The position numbers and the translations under genes were made by a program. From Methanosarcina sp. UBA293 (lineage in GTDB: Archaea > Halobacteriota > Methanosarcinia > Methanosarcinales > Methanosarcinaceae): 22,454 nt of DNA. Positions 1-5,833 of this stretch are shown piece after piece (the first letter of the stretch is position 1; the number at the start of each line of letters is the position of its first letter). The stretch lies in NCBI GenBank assembly GCA_002499445.1, contig DALS01000049.1, positions 1 through 22,454 on the forward strand, in the 5' to 3' direction. The notes beneath the pieces are model-generated. The model saw only the letters and a program-made list of their open reading frames with translations. It did no database searches and was not told where the DNA came from.

Positions 1-48
1 GAGGATTTCTACAGAGCCCCATACTGATTTCCTTCTTTCTACAAAACA

Positions 49-420
49 GCGGAAGAAGCAATGTGAACTACCCCTGAGCTAAAGACTGAGCGGCTTCCTA
101 ATTCACAGATGACTATCGGCACCTCCAAAGGCTTGAATTCAGGCAGTCCCTGCCTTATTGAGTTTCATTCTTTCGCTCGTTTCGGCCGTAGTTCACAAGC
201 TAGAGTCGAATGGTTTTCTACGACCTACTGAGCCTGATGGTGGGCTCTTTAACAAGGGTTGTCGAGCTCTCGCTAACCTATGCCTAATATTACATCATTC
301 TATGGTCTTATGAAGCCAATACATAACGAAAAGTAAATTGAGGAAGTTGACGCTTATATCCCATAGGCTAAAGACCTAGGGGATTTACGCTTCTTAATAT
401 AAACATGCGGAAGAAGCAAT
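49..420 (-). mobile_element. Decayed IS200/IS605-type element remnant
   Basis: Read on the minus strand, this holds what looks like both ends of an IS200/IS605 element with most of the interior gone. Near 360-382 there is an imperfect hairpin (stem CCCaTAGG / CCTAgGGG) followed on the minus strand by GATATAAGCGTCAAC, the arrangement expected of a left end. Near 74-92 the GAAGCC...TAGTTCAC sequence with another imperfect hairpin resembles the right end, where TnpB guide RNA also ends. Between them lies a short piece of tnpB 3' end with stops. The 14-bp word GCGGAAGAAGCAAT occurs at both 49-62 and 407-420, outside each end. No tnpA is visible. The family call rests on recognition of end structure and the KLNKAGTA peptide, not on a database search. 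Confidence 0.6.
79..302 (-). pseudogene. tnpB 3'-terminal fragment (RNA-guided nuclease/transposase accessory gene), broken
   Basis: The minus-strand translation gives the segment ETSERMKLNKAGTA, a stop, then IQAFGGADSHL, another stop, then IRKPLSL and a stop. The words ERMKLNKAGTA and IQA are typical of the C-terminal end of TnpB proteins of IS200/IS605 elements in methanogens. Upstream, the same frame reads RQPLLKSPP and SVGRRKP with a further stop before TTAETSE. Only about 70 codons of the usual roughly 400-residue protein remain, and the RuvC and zinc-finger parts are absent, so the gene is non-functional. The upstream limit of the fragment is approximate. Confidence 0.6.
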
Positions 421-540
421 ACCTAAAAATACTCCGAATTCTTGTGAAATGAAAAAATTAGCATCTAAAGCTGCTATATTATTGAATACATTATTGAATA
501 TATCATACATTAAAAAATAGTAATTTAGATGATTTTTTTA

Positions 541-624
541 CGCCCAGGGCAAGATTTGAACCTGCGCTCTCCCAAAGAAGAAACGGTTTTCGAGACCGTC
601 GCCTTACCGCTAGACTACCTGGGC
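541..624 (-). tRNA. tRNA-Ser (anticodon CGA)
   Basis: The minus strand folds as a class II tRNA: acceptor stem GCCCAGG / CCTGGGC with discriminator G, D-stem GTCT/AGGC, anticodon stem ACGGT/ACCGT with loop CTCGAAA (anticodon CGA), a long variable arm with a 5-bp stem (TCTTC/GGAGA), and T-arm GCAGG TTCAAAT CTTGC. The long variable arm and G discriminator fit serine. The CCA end is not encoded. It lies downstream of and on the same strand as the EndoQ-like gene, separated by about 125 bases containing a perfect small palindrome (CGGGCAcTGCCCG, 652-664). Confidence 0.95.
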
Positions 625-749
625 ATTTTGTTTTAACGTAGGGAAAATTTCCGGGCACTGCCCGACATTTTTAGTGCAGCGTGCTAAGACACCGGGTTAG
701 TGAATATACTTTCTTTCTTATATAATTTATCATCAGTCGGATCTATTTC

Positions 750-2138
750 TTAAAAGTCAAAAAGTGAACGCTGGCCTTCGCCATCCGGCTCTTTATTAAT
801 TTTTCCTTCTTTCTTGGTTCCTTCTTTTTTGGTTTCGCCTGTTTTTTTTAGGGGTTTTTCATTGCCCTTTTTTCCGAACTCACTTTTTTTCTCGGGTTCG
901 TTTTTTATTTCAGATTTAATTTTCTCAAGGTCACCAAATGAAAGCTGTCCAATGTGCCGGTTTTCTTCTTTCAGGTTTTCGGACAGCTCAAGCCAACCAT
1001 ACTGGCCTCCTCCACCGGGATGGATTATGACGTCTCCTTTCCTGAAGGCAAGGATCGCATTTACTATCCGATCATCGCCTACGATTTTGAGGTCTTCTGG
1101 TTCTGAATAAATTAGAGCTTTAACCTCGTTTCCGAAACGTTCTATAAGCGTATTCCAGGCAGTTTGCACGCCTTTTGTCTGAACGCTTGCATGGCCGAGT
1201 GCCATCTGGATGATCTCGGCAAGAGGAATGAGATGAAGATAAGGGGGACGGTGGTCAGGATGCCTTGGCTCATCAAAATCTGCAAGTTCATTAATGCGGT
1301 CGAAAACCCCTTTCTTTATGACGCCTCCGCAGATAGGACAGCGCCATTTATTTCCAACAGCTTCAGGCAGTGGATATTGAGTAAAACACTTAATGCAGGC
1401 TGATTTGTTATACTTGCCCTCTTCGGGAAAGAACCCTACATTCAGAGTAGCTTTATAACCCTGTTCCCTTAAAATTGCTTTTTTTAAGCCGTCAAAAGTA
1501 AGCTCAGGCATATCAAACTGGGTAAACTCCCTTGCAAGTTTATTGGTCCAGGGAGAATGAGCATCAGAATTCGAAAGAAAAGTCAGGCGGTGTAACTCTT
1601 CTATCCGGTCGGCATAATCGTTGTCTGCACTCAAGCCAAGTTCCAGAAACGAAATGTAATCTGTCATATCCCCGTAGCAACTTTTTAGGCTGTCATGATA
1701 GCCATAAAGTGCGGTCCAGGGAGTGAAGGCATGGCAGGGGCCGATAAGGGCACCAAGATCTCTTGCAATTTCCGCAATCTCACTGCCGTCCAGCCTGACA
1801 TTTGGGCGGCCATCAGCCTCAAGGTTGCCGAAAGGAGCAACGCGCTCTGCCAGTTCTTCAGCTTTTGAGATTGAAGGCAAAATAAGGAGATGATGTACGC
1901 GATTGCTGTCTTCAATCTCAGTAGTAGGGATAAAATATATCTCGTCTATGCGGATTTCTTCATCTGAGGTAGCTGCTTTTTTGATCTCTTTGAGCCACTT
2001 AGGATGAGTACAGTCTGCAGTCCCAATCATCTCCATTCCTTTTTTTGAAGCCTCCCTGGCAATTGTAGGCAATTCCATTCTCTTGGAAGATGCCATGGAG
2101 TATTTTGAATGGAGATGGAGGTCTGTATTGACTTTCAT
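750..2138 (-). CDS. EndoQ-type PHP-domain endonuclease (deaminated-base repair)
   Basis: A 462-residue protein of the archaeal PHP family (TIGR00375-like) that includes endonuclease Q, which nicks DNA 5' of uracil, hypoxanthine, xanthine or abasic sites. PHP metal-ligand motifs are visible: D6-H8-H10 (DLHLH), D42/H45, E74, H136 and D192-H194 (SDAH). A zinc-finger-like set C248/C251...C267/C270 follows, then the PRHPDHRPPYLHL block and a C-terminal region with a GGGGQYG segment near 374-380. From about residue 410 the tail is low-complexity Lys/Glu and ends in QRSLFDF, which resembles a PCNA-interacting peptide. ATG start; the family N-terminus MKVNTDLHLHSKYS supports it. EndoQ activity is inferred from family; substrate preference is untested. 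Confidence 0.85.
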   Translation of the reverse strand: MKVNTDLHLHSKYSMASSKRMELPTIAREASKKGMEMIGTADCTHPKWLKEIKKAATSDEEIRIDEIYFIPTTEIEDSNRVHHLLILPSISKAEELAERVAPFGNLEADGRPNVRLDGSEIAEIARDLGALIGPCHAFTPWTALYGYHDSLKSCYGDMTDYISFLELGLSADNDYADRIEELHRLTFLSNSDAHSPWTNKLAREFTQFDMPELTFDGLKKAILREQGYKATLNVGFFPEEGKYNKSACIKCFTQYPLPEAVGNKWRCPICGGVIKKGVFDRINELADFDEPRHPDHRPPYLHLIPLAEIIQMALGHASVQTKGVQTAWNTLIERFGNEVKALIYSEPEDLKIVGDDRIVNAILAFRKGDVIIHPGGGGQYGWLELSENLKEENRHIGQLSFGDLEKIKSEIKNEPEKKSEFGKKGNEKPLKKTGETKKEGTKKEGKINKEPDGEGQRSLFDF

Positions 2139-2248
2139 TCCCTTTCCTACCGGAAAAACTCTAACTTAAAACGCTCGATATTTTTGGATAATTATTATTA
2201 ATTAAATATTAGAAAATAATTATCTATATTTACAGTTATCGAATATTA

Positions 2249-3019
2249 TCATCCTATATAGCGCAGGTCTTCTTCAGTTGGCTTGACTTCCTGGAAGGTT
2301 TGCTGTTCTTCTTTTTCCTTTAGCTTTTCAAGGATACTTTCCATTTCCTCGGCCTTTTTCTCAAGAGACTCTGTGTTCACTTCAATCTCAAATATCTTAC
2401 AGAGCACCTTTAGAAGGGACTGAGCACTTTTAGGGTCCATTAGATAGCCAGGGGTCATGCCCATAAGACAGGCAGCATCGATACCCCGCATCCTGCTGAA
2501 AGCTACAAGCAGGCCCGATGCTCCAACTATTCCTCCACTGGGTTCGGATTCCCTGAACTCTACTCCATACTCTTTGATTTCTTCAATCACTTTTGCATCA
2601 TTGGCAACTCCAAGAACGGTTTCTTCACAAGTCAGTTTGCCTGTGGGATACCCTCCGAGTGTGTAAATTCTTCTTACTCCAAATTCCTCGGCAATGTCAA
2701 GGTAAAGCGAACAAAGTTCGTAATGCCCCTGCGAGGTTGTGCTCTGGTGGTCTCCAACAAGGAAAAGAACATCGTTCTCTTTTGCTTTTCCGTGGTATAT
2801 TACATTACTTACCGGGCGAACTGTACAGTCTGTATTGACCAGGACCTGAGGTGGAAAATGCGGGGAATAAACCTCTATAATTTTTTCAGCTCCAAGTTCG
2901 TCCACAAGATGCTCTGCTACTAGTTTGCCTACGAGTCCCACACCTGGAAGTCCAACTACAAGTATAGGATTTTTGAGTTCAAGATTTTCTTTCAGGCGGA
3001 CAAGTGTACTCTGCTGCAT
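2249..3019 (-). CDS. PAC2-family protein (proteasome assembly chaperone homologue)
   Basis: A 256-residue member of the PAC2/DUF75 family, archaeal relatives of proteasome assembly chaperones PbaA/PbaB and Pac1/Pac2. The N-terminal strand-loop LVVGLPGVGLVGKLVAEHL (residues about 20-38) and the LVGDHQSTTSQGHYEL segment near 88-103 are family hallmarks. The C-terminal 45 residues are Glu/Lys-rich and probably coiled coil. The end reads DLRYIG, with Tyr third from last, so it is not a strict HbYX proteasome-docking motif, where Tyr is second from last. ATG start with GGAG 6 bases upstream. It is the last gene of the L44e-S27e-aIF2-alpha-Nop10 cluster, 9 bases after Nop10, an arrangement common in euryarchaea. 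Whether it acts on proteasomes or on ribosome/aIF2 biology is unknown. Confidence 0.88.
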   Translation of the reverse strand: MQQSTLVRLKENLELKNPILVVGLPGVGLVGKLVAEHLVDELGAEKIIEVYSPHFPPQVLVNTDCTVRPVSNVIYHGKAKENDVLFLVGDHQSTTSQGHYELCSLYLDIAEEFGVRRIYTLGGYPTGKLTCEETVLGVANDAKVIEEIKEYGVEFRESEPSGGIVGASGLLVAFSRMRGIDAACLMGMTPGYLMDPKSAQSLLKVLCKIFEIEVNTESLEKKAEEMESILEKLKEKEEQQTFQEVKPTEEDLRYIG

Positions 3020-3028
3020 AATAACTCC

Positions 3029-3184
3029 TTATCCTTTCTTCGCCATTCTACGGTACCTACCATAAGGATCCTTAGGAGAAAAGCGAACCGGATGCACGGG
3101 GAAAGCTTTTTCCCCACAAACCGGACAAAATTCCCTTAAAGTGTACCTGCCGCAATTTTTGCATTTGCGGATCTTTTGTCCCAA
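3029..3184 (-). CDS. nop10: H/ACA ribonucleoprotein protein Nop10
   Basis: A 51-residue zinc-ribbon protein reading MGQKIRKCKNCGRY at its start, with C8/C11 and C20/C23 as zinc ligands, then RFSPKDPYGRYRRM, the RNA/Cbf5-binding segment conserved in Nop10. Nop10 is a core subunit of the H/ACA complex with Cbf5, Gar1 and L7Ae, making pseudouridine in rRNA. The start is TTG at 3184-3182. The only other upstream in-frame codons back to a stop are TGC and CTT, and that stop is the aIF2-alpha TGA itself, so Nop10 lies in the same frame two codons downstream. GTGAT overlapping the aIF2-alpha stop can act as its Shine-Dalgarno (5-base spacing). Translation is therefore probably coupled to aIF2-alpha. 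Confidence 0.95.
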   Translation of the reverse strand: MGQKIRKCKNCGRYTLREFCPVCGEKAFPVHPVRFSPKDPYGRYRRMAKKG

Positions 3185-3190
3185 AAGGCA

Positions 3191-4006
3191 TCACGCCTTT
3201 GCCGATTCGATGTGCCGCTTAAATGTCCCATGTCCACCAAGTTTAGCAATGGTATCGACTGCTGACTGGGCGGATTTCTTAAGGATTGATTCGGCTTTCT
3301 TATAATCCGGAGCAATTACCTTAATTCGATATCTTGGAGCTCCAATATAACCTATTTCAAGCCTGATATCTTTTCCATCAACTTCACTGATGGAATTTGC
3401 AGCACTGAGAGCCTGTTTTATGACCTCTATGCCGTTTGGAAGGTTACAGGTCAGGTCCACATAGCCTGCGATATCTACAAAAGGCAGTTTGATATTTTCT
3501 CCTGCGATTTTGATTATGCTCTTTACATATTTCTTATTGATTTTGATTCCTTTGAAGGCTTTCTCCCCTTCGATAGCAGCTTCTTCAAAGGCTGAATATG
3601 CACTTCCAAACTCTTCTACGAGTTTTTCATGCAGAGCTCGCAGGTTACTTTCATCTGTTTTCGTTTCTTCAGCCACGAACTGGAGCCATTTGGCGGCTTT
3701 TTGCTCATTTTTCCAATCCTGGATTTTAGCGCGCCTTTGGTGTTCGTTTACGTCTTTCAATGAAAGGTCTATGTGGCCGCGGGAAGGGTCCACGTTAAGA
3801 ACCTTGCAGACTATCTTCTGCCCTTCCCTTACGTAGTCCCTGACGTATTTGACCCAGCCTGCTTTAATCTCAGAGATATGGATAAAACCTTCCCTTCCTC
3901 CGAATTCCTCAAGCTCGACATAGGCTCCGAAATCCGTCACATTCTTTACAGTACAGACAACAAACTCTCCGACTTCGGGCCAATTATCGTTTCCCATTCG
4001 TACCAC
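3191..4006 (-). CDS. eif2a: Translation initiation factor 2 subunit alpha (aIF2-alpha)
   Basis: A 271-residue protein with an N-terminal S1 RNA-binding domain (about residues 9-85; GEFVVCTVKNVTDFGAYVEL and GFIHISEI), a helical middle domain and a C-terminal alpha/beta domain (RLEIGYIGAPRYRIKV). It is one of three aIF2 subunits delivering Met-tRNAi to the small ribosomal subunit. Length matches the archaeal family. The listed start is GTG at 4006; ATG at 3997 (MGNDNWPEVGEF) is an alternative and is closer to the usual family start, although neither has a strong Shine-Dalgarno. It sits in the conserved order L44e > S27e > aIF2-alpha > Nop10. Confidence 0.95.
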   Translation of the reverse strand: MVRMGNDNWPEVGEFVVCTVKNVTDFGAYVELEEFGGREGFIHISEIKAGWVKYVRDYVREGQKIVCKVLNVDPSRGHIDLSLKDVNEHQRRAKIQDWKNEQKAAKWLQFVAEETKTDESNLRALHEKLVEEFGSAYSAFEEAAIEGEKAFKGIKINKKYVKSIIKIAGENIKLPFVDIAGYVDLTCNLPNGIEVIKQALSAANSISEVDGKDIRLEIGYIGAPRYRIKVIAPDYKKAESILKKSAQSAVDTIAKLGGHGTFKRHIESAKA

Positions 4007-4069
4007 TTCTCAAGTTTTGTCTCTTCATTACTTTTACTCTAATGCTATAAAGTACTTTTACCTATCCGG

Positions 4070-4258
4070 TTATTCAAGCACTTCAAGAATGTGAGTAGTA
4101 ATTGTCGATTTTCCACCGGTTGGTTCAGCAAGGGTCCTTCCACAGACAACGCAGGTGATTTTACAGCTGGCGCTTCCGAATATGATCTGTTCATTTTCGC
4201 AGTCGTTGCACTTTACGCGCAGGAACCTGCTTTTTGGCCTCTGGATATAGTCTACCAT
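4070..4258 (-). CDS. rps27e: 30S ribosomal protein S27e
   Basis: A 62-residue small-subunit protein with a C4 zinc ribbon: C17/C20 (CNDC) and C36/C39 (CVVC). The FLRVKCNDC and CGRTLAEPTGGK segments are characteristic of S27e. The ATG lies only 6 bases after the L44e stop, and AAGGAG at the very end of the L44e gene acts as its Shine-Dalgarno, so the two ribosomal proteins are translationally linked. Confidence 0.96.
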   Translation of the reverse strand: MVDYIQRPKSRFLRVKCNDCENEQIIFGSASCKITCVVCGRTLAEPTGGKSTITTHILEVLE

Positions 4259-4264
4259 TTTATC

Positions 4265-4543
4265 TTACTCCTTGAACTCGAACTTCTTTGCCCTGAAACA
4301 GGGCCTCTGGTGGGCTTTTTTACATACAGTACAGCGGTATCTGAGCCAGATGCGTTTTGTAGGTTTGTCACCACCAGGCACCTTGGAGAACTTTCCGCTG
4401 TTTCCAATGCCTTGCTGTCTCTTTTTCTGTCTTGCAATGTGAGTCATTGATGATGCCTGACCCTTCTTAACCCTCTCAACGACTACTTCATTGTGGGTTT
4501 TACAGTAAGGACAGTAAGTTCTGAACCTCTTTGGAATTTTCAT
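4265..4543 (-). CDS. rpl44e: 50S ribosomal protein L44e
   Basis: A 92-residue large-subunit protein with zinc ligands C11/C14 (CPYC) and C71/C74 (CTVC), and the conserved HIARQKKRQQGIGNSGKFSKV region in the middle. Near residues 45-60 the GIGNSGKFSKVPGGDKPTK loop reaches the E-site in family structures. ATG start with GGTG 9 bases upstream. First gene of the minus-strand translation operon; its promoter is expected in the AT-rich stretch near 4605-4630. Confidence 0.96.
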   Translation of the reverse strand: MKIPKRFRTYCPYCKTHNEVVVERVKKGQASSMTHIARQKKRQQGIGNSGKFSKVPGGDKPTKRIWLRYRCTVCKKAHQRPCFRAKKFEFKE

Positions 4544-4608
4544 TCTCTACACCTTATTAATGATTATTGGTATTGCAGCTTGCCTTCTCCGGCTCTCACG
4601 GAAAGACA

Positions 4609-4630
4609 CTATGAAATATACTATATTACA
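4609..4630 (-). promoter_or_regulatory. Probable TATA element of the L44e operon
   Basis: On the minus strand the sequence AATATAGTATATTTC lies about 65-85 bases upstream of the L44e start and is the most TATA-like element there. Archaeal TBP sites sit about 25 bases before transcription starts, giving a predicted leader of roughly 40-45 bases. The element directly abuts the tandem repeats at 4638-4710. Judged by eye only. Confidence 0.4.
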
Positions 4631-4637
4631 TTTTATT

Positions 4638-4712
4638 GAATTTACAATTTATGGAGTTTACAGTTATGGAATTTACGGTTTATGAAATATACGTATGGCG
4701 ATTACGTATGGC
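4638..4712. repeat. Five degenerate 13-16 bp tandem units upstream of L44e promoter
   Basis: Units read GAATTTACAATTTATG (4638-4653), GAGTTTACAGTTATG (4654-4668), GAATTTACGGTTTATG (4669-4684), AAATATACGTATG (4685-4697) and GCGATTACGTATG (4698-4710). The last two give an exact TACGTATGGC repeat at 4690-4699 and 4703-4712 containing the palindrome TACGTA. Unit lengths are not multiples of three, so this is not coding. The position just upstream of the operon's TATA element makes protein-binding sites possible. Confidence 0.7.
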
Positions 4713-4813
4713 TTTTTGACACTGGGAAGATTTATCTGGGAAGCATTTGATTGGATAATCTTGAATTTTCCAGGCCTCTTTATGTCTCAATATCTGATTG
4801 GGTGTCTTCTATT

Positions 4814-4851
4814 GAGGAGGAGGTCAGAACATGCCAGCAAGGTTAAGCTAA
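4814..4851 (+). other. Perfect Shine-Dalgarno followed by a six-codon ORF (MPARLS)
   Basis: GAGGAGGAGGTC includes AGGAGGT (4818-4824), complementary to the archaeal 16S 3' end, and is followed after 6 bases by ATG at 4831. The frame reads M-P-A-R-L-S and stops at TAA (4849-4851). Such an initiation site is among the strongest in the window, yet it leads to almost nothing. It could be a leader peptide, the 5' remnant of a lost gene, or chance. No downstream plus-strand gene is present. Confidence 0.35.
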
Positions 4852-4893
4852 ACAGATTTTTAAGCTAAACAGGCTTTTAAACTAAACGGATTT
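4843..4893. repeat. Three 17-bp tandem units
   Basis: Units TTAAGCTAAACAGATTT (4843-4859), TTAAGCTAAACAGGCTT (4860-4876) and TTAAACTAAACGGATTT (4877-4893) are head to tail with no gaps. A diverged extra piece (AAGGTTAAGCTACACAA) appears near 4946-4962, where ATGCTAACAAGGTTAAGCTA resembles 4831-4850. The repeat overlaps the end of the six-codon ORF. Confidence 0.75.
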
Positions 4894-4913
4894 AGCTTCT
4901 ATCAGTTTTTGCT

Positions 4914-4936
4914 CAAGCTTTTTCTTGAAAAGCTTG
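4914..4936. repeat. 23-base hairpin of the CAAGCTTTT family
   Basis: Perfect inverted repeat with arms CAAGCTTTT and AAAAGCTTG and a 5-base loop. Same length and arms as the hairpins at 21242-21402 and the partial one at 22432-22454, so it belongs to a dispersed palindromic family. Role unknown; terminator or transposition remnant are options. Confidence 0.75.
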
Positions 4937-5090
4937 CATGCTAACAAGGTTAAGCTACACAAATATAGCTACACATATATAACTCATACTATCAACTGAT
5001 AGGCCTTCCTGCCCTACTGCTCAACGTAAAATCCTAAGCAGTTAAAACTAGCTGCCTTCCTTTTTTCCAGGCTAAAGTTAGCTGTAAATC

Positions 5091-5180
5091 TCAGGAAATA
5101 ATTCTTTTAGGGGAAATTGTTCCTTTCGAGGAATCTGTTCTTCTCAGTGAAATTATTCCTTTAGGGGAAATTATTCTTTT
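5091..5180. repeat. Five exact-length 18-bp units running into the GINS 3' end
   Basis: Plus-strand units are TCAGGAAATAATTCTTTT, AGGGGAAATTGTTCCTTT, CGAGGAATCTGTTCTTCT, CAGTGAAATTATTCCTTT and AGGGGAAATTATTCTTTT, all 18 bases and contiguous. The last contains the GINS stop codon at 5171-5173. Since 18 is a multiple of three, the array keeps the GINS frame when read on the minus strand, where units encode variants of KEQFPL. Confidence 0.85.
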
Positions 5181-5833
5181 CCGGAATTTTCCTGCCCGGC
5201 AATCAGTTTAGCTGCATTTCGTTTTACTAGTCCCGCAGCATTGAGTTGCGGCAAAACAACGACTTCTTCGGCACTGACGGTATAATTTCTGCCGTCTGCA
5301 CCTGTGAAGGTTGGTAAGTCCTTCAGTATTCGAACAACAACGTATTCTTCATTTATATCATTTTTGTCCGGCTCTGCTCCTATTCCCCCTCCTATAGCTG
5401 CTGGAACCTTTCTCTCCTTTACGATTTCTGGCCAGACTGCAATATTCTCGGAATCAGGGTAAAGAATAGGACCTAAAAGTTCTGTCTTTGCAGCCTCAAT
5501 TCCTTGCAGTACAAGATCATAAAGCCTTTTTTCTGCAGAAAGAAGCTTTTCGATGTTCTTTGAAATAGGTTTATCCGCATGAGATTGATTGGATGCCCTG
5601 GTAATAACCTTTTTTATCCGATTCATGAAAATGAGCTCAAGATCGGAGAGTGCTCTTTCATGTTCGTCGCGGAGGAACTTTGCCTCTGGAGAACGGGAAT
5701 TGTCGATTTTTCCAATCTCTATTTCAAGTTCCCGGATATATTTCTCAGCTTCCAAGTAAAAATCAGCCGGAATTGCCTTTAATGTCTGGCTCTTTTCCTT
5801 ATACAGGACTTGGCTGATTTCTTCTATATCCAT
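5171..5833 (-). CDS. DNA replication complex GINS protein, Gins51 type
   Basis: About 220 residues: an N-terminal alpha-helical A domain (DFYLEAEKYIRELEIEI, LERDEH-like region) and, at the C-terminus, the small beta-rich B domain (YVVVRILKDLPTFTGADGRNYTV, then EEVVVLPQLNAAGLVKRNAAKLI). The A-then-B order marks the Gins51 (Sld5/Psf1-like) group; GINS links MCM helicase, GAN/RecJ and primase at forks. Start chosen at ATG 5833 (MDIEEISQVLY) because GAGGTG lies 9 bases upstream; a GTG at 5845 would add four residues. The gene overlaps the priS end by 35 bases, so the two are coupled. Beyond the stop the frame continues with decayed repeats. Confidence 0.88.
   Translation of the reverse strand: MDIEEISQVLYKEKSQTLKAIPADFYLEAEKYIRELEIEIGKIDNSRSPEAKFLRDEHERALSDLELIFMNRIKKVITRASNQSHADKPISKNIEKLLSAEKRLYDLVLQGIEAAKTELLGPILYPDSENIAVWPEIVKERKVPAAIGGGIGAEPDKNDINEEYVVVRILKDLPTFTGADGRNYTVSAEEVVVLPQLNAAGLVKRNAAKLIAGQENSGKE

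Larger units (their letters stand above)
4544..5170. other. 627-base spacer between L44e and GINS
   Basis: No gene of ordinary length is seen. It holds the L44e promoter region, the array at 4638-4712, a strong ribosome-binding site with a six-codon ORF (4814-4851), three 17-bp units (4843-4893), a 23-base hairpin (4914-4936), a partial copy of the 4831-4855 sequence at 4938-4962, a small palindrome CTATCAacTGATAG near 4989, and most of the 18-bp array (5091-5180). The repeat content suggests repeated slippage or decay rather than one ancestral gene. Confidence 0.6.

Noticed and set aside
652..664. Palindrome CGGGCAcTGCCCG as terminator of the EndoQ-like gene
   Set aside because: A stable stem exists, but there is no T run directly after it on the minus strand, and archaeal termination does not depend on hairpins. 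Left as a remark in the tRNA entry only.
2249..2270. HbYX proteasome-docking motif at the PAC2 protein C-terminus
   Set aside because: The end is ...RYIG, with Tyr third from last, so the strict hydrophobic-Tyr-any pattern is not met.
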